From Zoroaster sp. YZ-2022 (Eukaryota; Echinodermata; Asteroidea; Forcipulatida; Zoroasteridae), in assembly GCA_029582265.1 (NCBI GenBank), contig CM055820.1:19502212-19566211 (forward strand): 64,000 nucleotides of DNA. The letters run 5' to 3'. The translations under genes and the position numbers were made by a program. A model generated the notes under the pieces. The model saw only the letters and a program-made list of their open reading frames with translations, was not told where the DNA came from and did no database searches. This document shows positions 24,546 through 35,185 of this stretch, one piece after another (the stretch's first letter is position 1; each line of letters starts with the position of its first letter).

Positions 24546-27500
24546 ACTTGTTTATCATCAGACGCAAGAATTTCATCAAACTATACTCACTGCGCTGTTA
24601 TCCACTAAATATAAATTCTAATGTTTATGCAGGAAATTATATTTTCAAATGTATAATTGTTTCAACAAATAAAAGTGTGTACAAGATCGCATAATCTCAA
24701 AGCAATTAGTGTTAATTAAAATAGTGTAAATGTGCATTTAAATCATAATGAGAAGGGATGTGTATATGACACACTACAGTGTATGAGAATCAATTCTAGG
24801 ATCCAGAAAAGGGAGGATTGTACAAAGTAAATTAGTTATGATACACTTTATTATTCCAAGTAATATACTTGTGTCAGACTCACCACATGTATTTTTCAAT
24901 TAACGCATTAACCACATTTCCTTTAAAGGTGTCCCTTTGGAACATATTAAAATATATACGTGTTTAGGCCTGTTGTTGGTAGGGAATGCGAATGCAAGGG
25001 CCTGATGGGCAAACAAAATATTGAGGTTCTTTTGTATAACATTTCTTTCAACAACAACAAACAGCCATGCATAACTATTCTAAATTGACATTCACTTAAC
25101 TTTTTTTTAAATTTTCATTGAACATTGATAATTTCCTATTAGAAAGGAATACAAATACTTTGAGATGAGATATTTCACAAGATAGTTGTCACAAGCTTGG
25201 TTTAATAATAAAAAGTGACTAAATTAATTTATGACGGAACCCACCAGAAATTAAATTTGGTACATATTAAAATAGCGAAAAAGACAATACAGGCAATACA
25301 TCCTTAATTGTGTACATGGAGCTGCAACAATCACTAATAAATCAAACAAGGAATGAAAACATGACCCCATCACCTGCCACTCTGGATTTGTAAATGCAAT
25401 GATAAAAAAAACTTTATGTATAGCAATATATTAATATGGATAAGTGGCCACCTTTTCCTAGTTTTAGATAACCACTTGTTGGCCACATTTGGCAGGTGGC
25501 CACTGTATCCAGGTGGCCACAATACACAGGTTTGATGTCATTATATCATCTGATATGCTCTTTATTTAGTCACACAATAATAAACAGCAAGCAATTGATA
25601 GCTCAAATGAAATAATGTTGGTTAATGCATATACTGTATAAATGTGTAAATTGATGTGATTGGAATCTATGACGTCACAGAAAAGGCCATGAATTCCACA
25701 TTAAGCTACCACTTACAAAAGGCTATCATATTTTTCTAATTGCTATAGACATATACCAACTCAAAAATCACAATCAGAATTAGTCCCTCGAGATGGTACC
25801 AAAATGTGAAATTTCAGCCCGTAGCTCATGGACTACAACTTCTGCAACTTATTCACGCGCCATCTCAATTTCTGACGTCACATTCGCTTTTCAATTGCGT
25901 TCGCAGTATATGAACCGGTCTTAGCACCACCTTGCTTACGTAAACGTTTCTGTCATCTGATTATTATTCCTAGTATTAATAAAAAATAAAATCAGACCTG
26001 TTGGAAATAGTGTCTGTATTAATGACTGATTATTTGCGGTGGCGGCAGATTTTCTGTCTTATAGGAATGGGAGGTGTGGGGGTGGACTGGTGAATTCCCT
26101 TTGCATATGTGATAGCTGATTGTATCTTGATTCATAATGGTTGACGAAGTAAAGACGCTTGCAATCAGTTAAATCAAGTTAATTGGATGTCTTGACCTGT
26201 TTTCTTCAGCAATAATTCTATCAGGTGTTAAAATCAACAATAGGAAACACGGTTTATAACCGTGCCGCTCGTAGTAAATTCACTTAGGGCCTATGCTAAA
26301 AGCAAAGGATATTGTTATCTGAGTGGAACAAAAGGCTGCCATGCATAATCAATTTTCACAAGTGATGAACCGTTTCTGTTGATGGTCAATATATTTAAGC
26401 TAAGCATTCACAAGCTTTAATAGATGTTAATGATTCTTGAAAAATGTCGGAAAATATTCAAAATACAAATTGTGAATGTCAAAACACTCGAGATTTTCCA
26501 AATGAGATATTTTCCAAGCAAGATTGAAAACATAATAGATGAATACAAATGTATTAGTATTGATCATGCATTATTAATGCAACTACAACAATGTGCCAAC
26601 AGCAATGTGCTAAAAAAGAAATTGGTTTCAGAACAATGTCTTTTAAGCAAGCGATCAATACTATTCAATGCACACGTTATAACAGAGTAATTAGAACCAA
26701 ACAATTAATTACTGTTTATTATTCGTCTGTCTGTGTGGCATATACTTTGTTATTAAAGGTTTTCGTTTGTGAATTTAAAAGATATTTAACGGTTAAACCT
26801 AAAATTCGGCTTCCGCACAGAGAAAATGGCAAAGTTCAAAATGACATTTTCCGGTAAAATTACGAAAAACATGGGTGATATATATTCTAAGTTTGAACAA
26901 TAATGTTCCTTTTACGAATTCTGAAATTTGTAGTGATTTATTAGTTTATTAAAGACAGAAAACGTTTTGGAAAATGTGTATAAAACAATCCATAATTTAT
27001 AAGAACCAAATGTATAGAAACCAGTTTGATTATTGTTTTTTTAAGTACAAAATAGTGAAATAGTTTCAGATTGTTTGAATTCATTCTGATGTGGAAATAG
27101 ATCCTCAGCAGCTGCTGGTCTATTTTAGATTTGAATTTGTATTAATGTTTTCTTAAAACTGAAGACGTTTTTTACCACCTCCACATTCAAGGATTATCAA
27201 ATTACCAGATTACCAAACAAACTAACGAAGAATCTTACTCGGTGTGTAATTAGTACAAATATATAAATCATAATGAAAAGAGAAAGCAGGAATTGCTTTG
27301 TCGAATTTACAAAAAAAATGCCGTCTTGGAACTTGTTATAAACAAAAACAGTATAAAACAAACTTGACCGTAATTGCTTCTGTGCACCCAGGAATAAAAA
27401 TGAGTACATGCCTTCTTGGAGGGTAGAGATGGTTGATTAAACATGTATATAGCTAATGTAGCGCTGAGTATGGCAACACAGAAATTTTAAGGATTGATAT

Positions 27501-28224
27501 TGACCCAATGACTGTTATTAATAATGTAACGCACTCTATAGAGTAGCACATCGTGATGATAGATCTCGCGCTATAACCATAAGACTGCAATGTTATGTTT
27601 TTAGAAAAGAAACTATTTAATTTGAAACCAGAAGGAATTCAGACATGTAGAATGTAGAATGCTACACATCTCGCATTCACGATTTAAATCTACTCTGCTC
27701 TAAAATTCATTAAGAATCCATTGCTTCCGATTGAAACTAGTAACAACTATGGCTTTTCCATATAGTTTCAATCAGTTCGGCTGCAAAACCTGCAATCTTA
27801 AATAGGTCTAAGTCGACTGGATGAGTTAAATAAACTTGGCGAAAGAACCTCGGGCAAAATATTTCCAGGGAAGATTTATATAACCATCAGCTTTATACGA
27901 AGTAAGTTTAACATTAAAATTCGAAAAAATGTATTATTGCAGACTTATCAATCATGTACGATACTTTTGAATAATAAACCGTTTTTACAAAGGTGTCGTG
28001 GGAAAAATGGCATTAAGTCCGAAAGCTTATAAACATGATTCCCCGATTTAGACATTCCTTTTAGAAGCTGCTGTTCATCTGAGCACTAGAGTATTGTCAA
28101 TATTTGTTGCTTAAATTTCGAAGAATGTTAAATATTTAATGTTAAATTTTGAATGAAAAATACTCCATACGATTAAAACTATATGAACAAACTGCGAATG
28201 CTTTATTAGTATAGGCCTGCCGGA
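24546..28224. other. no recognised gene
   Basis: Intergenic AT-rich sequence. Positions 25444-25521 hold three copies of GTGGCCAC and one TTGGCCAC. Two TGACGTCA octamers (CRE consensus) occur at about 25669 and 25874. About 27880-27970 is a partial reverse DR1 repeat. About 27985-28060 has a reverse relative at about 36130-36215 (motif GTGTCGTGGGAAAA). Small reading frames here are not convincing. Confidence 0.4.
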
Positions 28225-28571
28225 GTGTCGTGGCCGAGCGGTCTAGCTTACCGGACTCAAGTTCTGGTGTTAGCAGCAGAATGTGGGTTCGAATCCCGGC
28301 CGTGACACTTGTGTCCTTGAGCAAGACACTTAACCATAATTGCTTCTCTCCACCCAGGGGTTAAATGGGTACCTGTGAGGGCAGAGTTGGTTGATTAGCC
28401 CTATATGCGCTGTAATGGCAGCAAATGAGCTGTATACTCCCCAGGGAGCTGAGATGGTTTCATGAGCCTTATGAGCCTTATGAGCAGGGGTAATAATATA
28501 ATGCGCCTTGAGCACCACTTAGTTGGTGGATACGTGCGCTATATAAGTCCACACATTATTATTATTATTAT
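28225..28571 (+). mobile_element. tRNA-Leu-derived SINE, family 1 (copy a)
   Basis: The head resembles tRNA-Leu(CAA): box A TGGCCGAGCGG, the anticodon-arm-like GACTCAAGTTCTGG, and a perfect box B GGTTCGAATCC. A body containing CTTGAGCAAGACACTTAACC follows, then a tail CTATATAAGTCCACACATT and (ATT)n. The latter look like a LINE-shared 3' end. Other copies are at 32996-33257 and 50551-50887. Confidence 0.9.
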
Positions 28572-28578
28572 GTAACAT

Positions 28579-28779
28579 CATTGGCGGATCCGGGGGGGGG
28601 GGGGGGCTAAGGGGGCTGTAGTCCCCCCCCCCAAATAAAAATCGTTAAAAAAAAGTTTAAAAAAGGGTTAGTACTGTACTAACCGTTGCGCATAGGAAGT
28701 GGCGGCACCCTTTGTAGTACTGAAAAATAATTGTTTTTGATTCTCATCCCCCCTAAAAAATGTTCTGGATCCGCCCATG
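28579..28779. mobile_element. hAT-like MITE with CATTGGCGGATCC ends
   Basis: The left end CATTGGCGGATCC and right end TCTGGATCCGCCCATG are inverted. The interior has G- and C-runs and GCTAAGGGGGCTGTAG. The same family is nested at 57084-57337. The target duplication is not clean here. Confidence 0.7.
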
Positions 28780-29688
28780 AACATACATTAATAACAAGAA
28801 ATACATACTTAAACATACTTGTGTATACTTCAAAGTTTCATCAAAAACAGTGCTCACGTTGTTTTACAGATCTAGTTATATTTTTATGATTAAAAAAATA
28901 ATCGACATGACCATTTTCTTTTTTCGAAAGTAATAGCTCTTAAAACATAATTTCTTAAGGGTAATTGATACTTGTATCAATTTTGTTTTATTTTATTTGT
29001 TTATTTGTTATCTACACAGTACACACCGATGAAATGTCTAGTTTTATCTACAACATTGGCAATTGCCATATTATTAAATTAACGAATAGGCCTATAAAGG
29101 CTTACTAGGGGTAATTTTAGCACAAGTATTTCATGGACAATTATTCTGTTTAAAGTGTATTAATCTTATAGAAAAAAGTAATTACATTATGCCGACGAAG
29201 AAACAAAACTTAAATAAATTATGTGGAATTTTACATGTTGCCGATGTGTCATTTTAAACATGAAACGATTTTTCGTCTTTAAAATAAAATAATACGGTTT
29301 GAGCTAATTGTTATGAGACTTTGTCAGGTTAGTTTTACGATATATTTCTTGAAACCTGTATGAATTGAAATGAACGGATATTTCCAAATAAGAATATCGT
29401 ATCTTCCCTATGAAGCTCCCACAATGCATAGTAATCGGCTGCATGAATCTAATGTAAGGTGCTGCTTATTAAGTTAGAGATACAGGTACTAAGTATAAAG
29501 ACAAAATCGACTTCTAATTGTCATGAATGTCCATAAATGAAAAGATTTTCGTAAACCAAAGAGCGCTCTCCCACAGAAAAACTTGAATATAAGTTCCATC
29601 GTGCAAAAAAGTTCTACACTTAAAAACGTTTTATATCCCATTATTTTGGTCGGCATTTCTCTATGGTAAGTTCAGTTATATTATCAAT
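28780..29688. other. 3' flank of GPCR copy 1
   Basis: No gene. The part containing TTATCTACACAGTACACACC (about 29010) recurs at about 32080, 55980 and 62225, so it belongs to the duplicated GPCR block. Copies 2-4 have AATAAA (minus strand) about 30-35 bp after the stop (53624-53629, 60580-60585, 63609-63614). Copy 1 has ATAATG-type sequence at that place, so its usual signal is lost. Confidence 0.7.
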
Positions 29689-30927
29689 TCAACAAAGTTT
29701 GATCTTGCGCAGTACTTCCTTGCAGTCTTTTCTGAACCGTCTGTTTGCGATTCCATAAATCAATGGATTGACAGCATTGTTGACAAAAAGAAGGACCGTT
29801 AGATTTCCTAGTATTTCCAAAGATTTAGGGTTAATATCTGCACCACCATAAGCAGCAAATATGACAATGATGAATATGTAATATGGCAGGCACGTCAGAA
29901 TGAACACCAAGCTAGTTATTAAGAGCATCTTTGTTGTCTTACGCTGTAGGACAGTGTCGACTTTTTGGAATCGTCCTTTGTCCTTGGCTTGAATTTGTCT
30001 AGGGTTTCTATCACCTCTAACTTCGGCCGTCTCTTCTTTTATTGGATTAACTTCATGTGGGCCTATAGTGGCTAGTTTGTTTAGTTGAATCTCACATTGT
30101 CCACTGGTCTCTCCTTTGGACGAATCAGGGATTACTTGGGTTGATGTGGATGTATCATTGCTGTTATTGTTGATCTTGTTGGAACGTGTGGTACAACTCG
30201 AGCTTGGTTGATCGACGGTCGTCAGCAAAACTGAAATATCCGGTACATTACCAATATTCGACATTCCAGAAGGTTGCCTTGTTAAACCTTCTTCGCCTTG
30301 ACTCAACCCGTTCACGTCTCGTGTTGTTGATACATCATCGACCTTTACATGTTCCCGGATAGTCAGGTAAACTTTTCCATAACCGGCGACGATCATCACA
30401 AGTGCGATCAAAAACCACACCAAGTGAAATGCATACACCATTATATCAAAAATAGGATGAGAGCTATCAGTGAAAAGTTTGATAAAAAGCGGGAAATTAA
30501 GGAAAAAAGAAAAAACAAATGCAGACAGGGCTGCAATCTTACTCCGTTTATGGGTAAAAAATCGCCTTTGGTGTCGACAAATGCAATCAAAACGATCCGC
30601 TGCAATTACTGCCGTGAGCATAATGGAGGTACCAATGGCTATTTTCGCTAATGGATCGATTATTGAAAGATGTACAGAACCTAAATAAAATGTAAATGAG
30701 ATAATTCCCAGTAAGCACACTGACAGATCAGTCCAGGCCAAAGCCATTATTAACACATGGGTACTGGTTTTCAATGTCTTAATCCAGTATACACGGAGGA
30801 TGAGGCAGTTGCCAGGTACTCCAATTGAAAAAACGACAATTTGAAAAATCACTTGAAACATAAATAATCTGGTGCTGATAGAGTCTTCTGAAATATCGGT
30901 GTAGTTTGACGCTGCCGTGTTTTCCAT
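29689..30927 (-). CDS. class A (rhodopsin-like) GPCR, copy 1, intact
   Basis: Intronless seven-helix receptor of 412 residues. I start it at 30927: ACCATGG is a strong Kozak site and this Met is conserved in copies 2 and 3. The frame is open for 63 more codons upstream, but that stretch includes promoter-like sequence. Helices: TM1 22-47 with GN (N40), TM2 58-82 with LAWTD (D67), TM3 91-115 ending in DRF (111-113), TM4 131-152, TM5 161-186, TM6 332-358, and TM7 with NPLIY (387-391). A basic helix 8 ends in Cys. Intracellular loop 3 is about 140 residues and rich in Ser, Thr, Asn and charge. One N-terminal sequon (NYT, 8-10). Odd points: W6.48 is Cys (C346), there is no Cys at 3.25, no ECL2 Cys, and ECL2 is very short. 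Ligand and G protein are unknown; a sensory role is inferred from the expansion only. Confidence 0.92.
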   Translation of the reverse strand: MENTAASNYTDISEDSISTRLFMFQVIFQIVVFSIGVPGNCLILRVYWIKTLKTSTHVLIMALAWTDLSVCLLGIISFTFYLGSVHLSIIDPLAKIAIGTSIMLTAVIAADRFDCICRHQRRFFTHKRSKIAALSAFVFSFFLNFPLFIKLFTDSSHPIFDIMVYAFHLVWFLIALVMIVAGYGKVYLTIREHVKVDDVSTTRDVNGLSQGEEGLTRQPSGMSNIGNVPDISVLLTTVDQPSSSCTTRSNKINNNSNDTSTSTQVIPDSSKGETSGQCEIQLNKLATIGPHEVNPIKEETAEVRGDRNPRQIQAKDKGRFQKVDTVLQRKTTKMLLITSLVFILTCLPYYIFIIVIFAAYGGADINPKSLEILGNLTVLLFVNNAVNPLIYGIANRRFRKDCKEVLRKIKLC

Positions 30928-31117
30928 GGTGTCAGTTAATATTGTTCCCACAAAAGACACGTATGAATATTTCGCCAAATTTGGGGAAAATATGATGCAC
31001 ACCGGATGCCTCGTTCTACCACATGTGTTGAAATACAAACGACGCATAGAGTTAATATGCCTATGAAACACAGTCGAATTGGCATGCATATGAATTCTAT
31101 TACAATGCCTCGGCAAG

Positions 31118-31150
31118 ATCGTCCAATCACAATTGCAGGATACCTGTTCA
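31118..31150 (-). promoter_or_regulatory. conserved CCAAT-containing upstream element, GPCR copy 1
   Basis: CGTCCAATCAC at 31120-31130, about 193 bp upstream of the start codon, is followed by AGGATACCTG-like sequence. The same element precedes copies 2 (55070) and 3 (62040) at similar distances and the inverted pseudogene (37557). On the coding strand it reads GTGATTGGACG, an inverted CCAAT box. Conservation may simply reflect shared ancestry of the blocks. Confidence 0.45.
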
Positions 31151-31159
31151 CCTGTTTCT

Positions 31160-32995
31160 TGTATACTACTGTATTATTAGCTACAAGTGTATAACGCAAT
31201 TAGAAACATTTTGTCACTTCCATTTCATATCCACAAGACTCCTTCCAACAAACAAATTCATTTTAATCTGTTTTATTTGTGGAGCAGCCAAATTTAACTC
31301 TGTTCTGTTATGAGGTTTGTGTCTTTAAACAAACCTTGCAAGTTTTCAATTTATTCAAAAAGTAAAATGTCTATTTGTTTTTAGATCATCCAATTATCCC
31401 ACAGAATTCCGCCAGCAGAATGTTTTACGGGTATGTGGAGCTTAAATAATTTGCCGCTTCGCATAATTTTTACATCCTTGCTATGAAAACAGTTACATGT
31501 CATATTTGAAAGAAATGTTGTAAGTTTGTTTTAATTCATATTGGTTAATGGCTAGCAATAAAATAGTTTACCGTCTGATGAGGGTCCATTGAAACCATAC
31601 ATCAATCGGATTCACGTTAAATTTAACAATTAGTCCCAACTTTGTGAAATGACTTATTTGGATGTAATCTACATTCTTCTGTGATAAGAGTACATTATTA
31701 AACCTGAATAATAGCGGAGAAATGTTTTGATTTTCAAAGACATTCTACATTGTTCTTGGTAGTAACCAGTAAACAAACATCTCAATTTGCAACGGACAGA
31801 TCATGTCAATGGCAGTAAAAATGCAATGCCAGAGAAAAAGTAATTGTACGTAGTTCATAAAACCCATTGATCTCCATATTTTCATCAAAACATATGCTCA
31901 CGTTTTTGAGGAAATTACGAAAAACTGTTACAGGTCTAGTTATACTTTTATGTTTAAAAAAGATATTCGACATAACAATTTCCTCTTTTTCGAAAATGAT
32001 AGCTCTTAAAACATCATAATTTCTCAACGGTAATTGGTACTTGTATCAATTTTGTTTTATTTTATTTTTTATTTTTTATCTACACAGTACACACCGATGA
32101 AATGTCTAGTTTTATCTACAACATTGGCAATTGCTATATTATTAAATTAACGAATAGGCCTATTGTTATGAGACTTTGGCAGGTTAGTTTTATGATATAT
32201 TTCTTGAGACCATATATGGATTGACATAACGGATTTCTCTCATCCAGCGGTTTCCGAGTTGCTTCTTGTTCCACTTTTTGGATGTGTAACTTTGTTTACA
32301 TTGTAATTACCATGTCAATAAACTTTGTGTGGGCTTCATTACTTACTAGCTGGCTAAGAGTTTTCAGAGGAAAATAAACACAAGAAGCTGTTGAAATATA
32401 TCCCTACCATGTGAATATTGACAGTATTGACATTTCAAACTTTTAATCATGAAAAAAAGACCGAGTATAATCTAAGATCTTGCAAAATACATTCGCAGAA
32501 CCGCCAAATTACGTGCGCTGTTGGTGTGGTGCGCGTATAGTTATAACCTACCGGTACTTTATTGTTATTTCACGAAAATAGCAATAATTTTATTTAACTA
32601 TACATAGACTGTGGCTTTTCACATGTGAATATGCACATTTAATTTAAATATATAGTTCTGCATAACAATTTTCGAAGCAGCTTCTATCTCGATTATAAAG
32701 GTGTCCTAGACTACTATTCTTATTCTCTGTCTATAGTTATAGTTATACCAATTTGTATGTCTTTTGCATTGTCTTTGGGTTGTTGTAGATGCCCTTATAA
32801 TGTAATACAAATTGGGCGTGTTCAGCTGGTTATCACATGGGAGAATGTCATGATGTTTTGTGCATGGGTATACATTTATGTACGTTGTTTATCGCATCAC
32901 AGGAAACTAATTTGTATTGGAAACGGGCAACTGTTTTTGTGTACATATCAGCAAGACTTACCACAATGTTTTGTTTGTATCATATAATGTTTAAT
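31160..32995. other. 5' flank of GPCR copy 1, duplicated sequence
   Basis: No gene. Positions 31300-31660 have an inverted counterpart at 37075-37440. About 32045-32240 repeats the block seen at 28977, 55950 and 62200. About 32720-32890 is the reverse of part of 58970-59090. The stretch is therefore a mosaic of GPCR-block duplications. Confidence 0.65.
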
Positions 32996-33257
32996 AATAA
33001 TAATAATAATAATGTGTGGACTTATATAGCGCACGTATCCACCAACTAAGTGGTGCTCAAGGCGCATTCTTTTTTTTACGTGCATTACACAACACACGGG
33101 ACCTACGGCTTTTACGTCCCATCCGAAGGACGAAGCAATTATGGTTAAGTACCTTGCTCAAGGACACAAGTGTCACGACCGGGGCTCGAACCCACACCCT
33201 GCTGCTGGCAACACCAGAACTTGAGTTCGGTGCGCTAGACCGCTCGGCCACGAATTC
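32996..33257 (-). mobile_element. tRNA-Leu-derived SINE, family 1 (variant copy c)
   Basis: Reverse orientation: (ATT)n tail and CACTTAGTTGGTGGATACGT at the left, box B GGTTCGAGCCC and box A TGGCCGAGCGG at the right. The middle differs from copies a and b: it has GGGACGTAAAAGCCGTAGGT, a shorter alternative body. Two sub-families therefore share head and tail. Confidence 0.85.
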
Positions 33258-33289
33258 AGTGTTTGAATTCAGTCTTGATGTCTCTTTTT

Positions 33290-34130
33290 TTTGTAAGGTT
33301 TATCAATTGACGTAATGTTTGCCCTTTTAACTGGCTCACTTTATAGCATTTTGATTGTATTATATGATTTATAAAACCTGTTGAATGGATTGTAATTGTC
33401 ACTGCCATAGTCATTAATAAGCAAGACTAGTGTTCCAAGAAGCTCCATTACTGGAATTATTTACATTCATTCTGTACTGATGGTGATGTGAATACCATTA
33501 TGGCTACAAGGAAACTGTATCTCATATAGACATATATAGTTTGTTGTGTATTGTACAATGCTTAATGCAGCTGAGAAGATTGGCAAGGGGCCAAATTAAT
33601 TCAGTCCAACGGTGGCGGAATGATTTTGAAATTGGGGACCTAATCCAAACCAGCGAACGCTGGAACATTACACTTAAACACTAGAAACTAGAAACTTTAC
33701 ACTTAAAAAAGTGGAATTAAATATTAGGCATAATTGTATCTATCGCTTTATTTTTGGGGAGTAGGAACATTTCCAAAAGGTGTAGAATAAAGAAAAGATA
33801 AATTGGCGATACGTTTACAATCCTGCAACCCCTTTATATACACACCTTGTATAAAATAAAGTATCTACTTTCAGAAAAGAAAGGACAAAGGACATCAAAA
33901 CTTGAATTAAAAAAATATAATGTGCAAATTGTACTTGGTATCCCAAATAAAAGGACTAATTGATGCAACCACAATCCATTTTTATACGTTTGTAGATCTA
34001 CGTCCGTGTAGGCCAATTTGTAATAATTATTGATGTTGAAGTGTTCAAAGAACTGTTCTTGAATGCATAAATGTAGTTTTGGCAAAGGTCTGTGAGATTG
34101 TTTGGATAGGAGATTAGCTAAACGATGGAT
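33290..34130. repeat. orphan copy of the GPCR 3' flanking block
   Basis: Matches 52555-53300 and 59455-60240, and in reverse 38735-39650. Shared landmarks are GGAAACTGTAT, CGGAATGATTTTGAAA, CACACCTTGTA and CCAAATAAAAG. Here no receptor follows to the right, so this is a block whose gene has been lost. Confidence 0.7.
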
Positions 34131-34611
34131 TAATCTTTCTTCGTCGGCAACTTTAAAAATCCAGCATACTGTAACTACTTTTTTTCTGTCATAAGATTAA
34201 TACACTTTTTAATAAACAGAATAATATCCCAGGATGAACGTATATTTCCCACTTTGGCAACTTCTAAAATTCAGCATAATGTAATTACTTTTTTGCATAA
34301 GATGAAAATACTACAAACGAAATAATTTCCCAGGATGAGCGGTACCCCCAAACAAGCCTATTATACAAACCGAATTATACAAACAGAATTATAATTTATG
34401 TATTCGGTTGCTACTGTGTCTGTGCTATTTTACTTATAATGTGCAATGCTTCCTATACTAGCACGTCGTAGATATTTTTTTAAATGTGAACAACGTTGAT
34501 GTTATAATGTAAACAGTAACAAGGTTATAGCCCAAGCTGTTAAAATGAGATTGTTATGTTCACCATCTTGATAAAACTACACTGCATAAACTGGGGGTGT
34601 TAAAACTACTC
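34131..34611. other. no gene; locally duplicated AT-rich sequence
   Basis: The phrases CGGCAACTT(T/C)TAAAATCCAGCATA-type and AATATCCCAGGATGA-type each occur twice (about 34145/34255 and 34225/34330), a degenerate ~110 bp duplication. No coding signal. Confidence 0.45.
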
Positions 34612-35185
34612 CAGTGTTGTTCACATCTGGCAAATTGCCCAAAATAAACACCATGGTAGGATAAAGTTATTGTTCACATCTGATGGCAAATTGCCCAATA
34701 TAAACACAATGGTAGAATAAAGTTGTTGTTCACATCTGGCAAATTGCCCAATATAAACACCATGGCAGGATAAAGTTGTTGTTCACATCTGGCAAATTGC
34801 CCAATATAAACACCATGGCAGGATAAAGTTGTTGTTCACATCTGGCAAATTGCCCAATTATATAAACACCATGGTAGGATAAAGTTGTTGTTCACATCTG
34901 GCAAATTGCCCAATATAAACACCATGGTAGGATAAAGTTGTTGTTCACATCTGGCAAATTGCCCAATATAAACACCATGGTAGGATAAAGTTGTTGTTCA
35001 CATCTGGCAAATTGCCCAATATAAACACCATGGTAGGATAAAGTTGTTCACATTGGCAAATTGCCAATATAAACACCATGGTAGGATAAAGTTGTTGTTC
35101 ACATCTGCCAAATTAACTGCCCAATATAAACACCATGGCAGAATAAAGTTGTTCACATCGGCAAATTGCCAATATAAACACCATG
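34612..35185. repeat. 53 bp minisatellite, about 11 units
   Basis: The core includes TTCACATCTGGCAAATTGCC, then CAATATAAACACCATGGTAG and GATAAAGTTG. The spacing is 53 bp in the regular middle part (for example about 34780, 34833, 34940, 34993), with shortened units near 35046 and 35145. Units are highly similar, so homogenisation is recent. No open reading frame spans it. Confidence 0.95.

Noticed and set aside
28201..28330. Genuine tRNA-Leu gene
   Set aside because: The tRNA-like head lacks a proper acceptor stem closure and is followed by a SINE body and (ATT)n tail; three copies in the window.
30928..31116. N-terminal extension of GPCR copy 1 by 63 codons
   Set aside because: Not colinear in frame with copy 2, overlaps promoter-like sequence, and the downstream ATG has the better context and is conserved.
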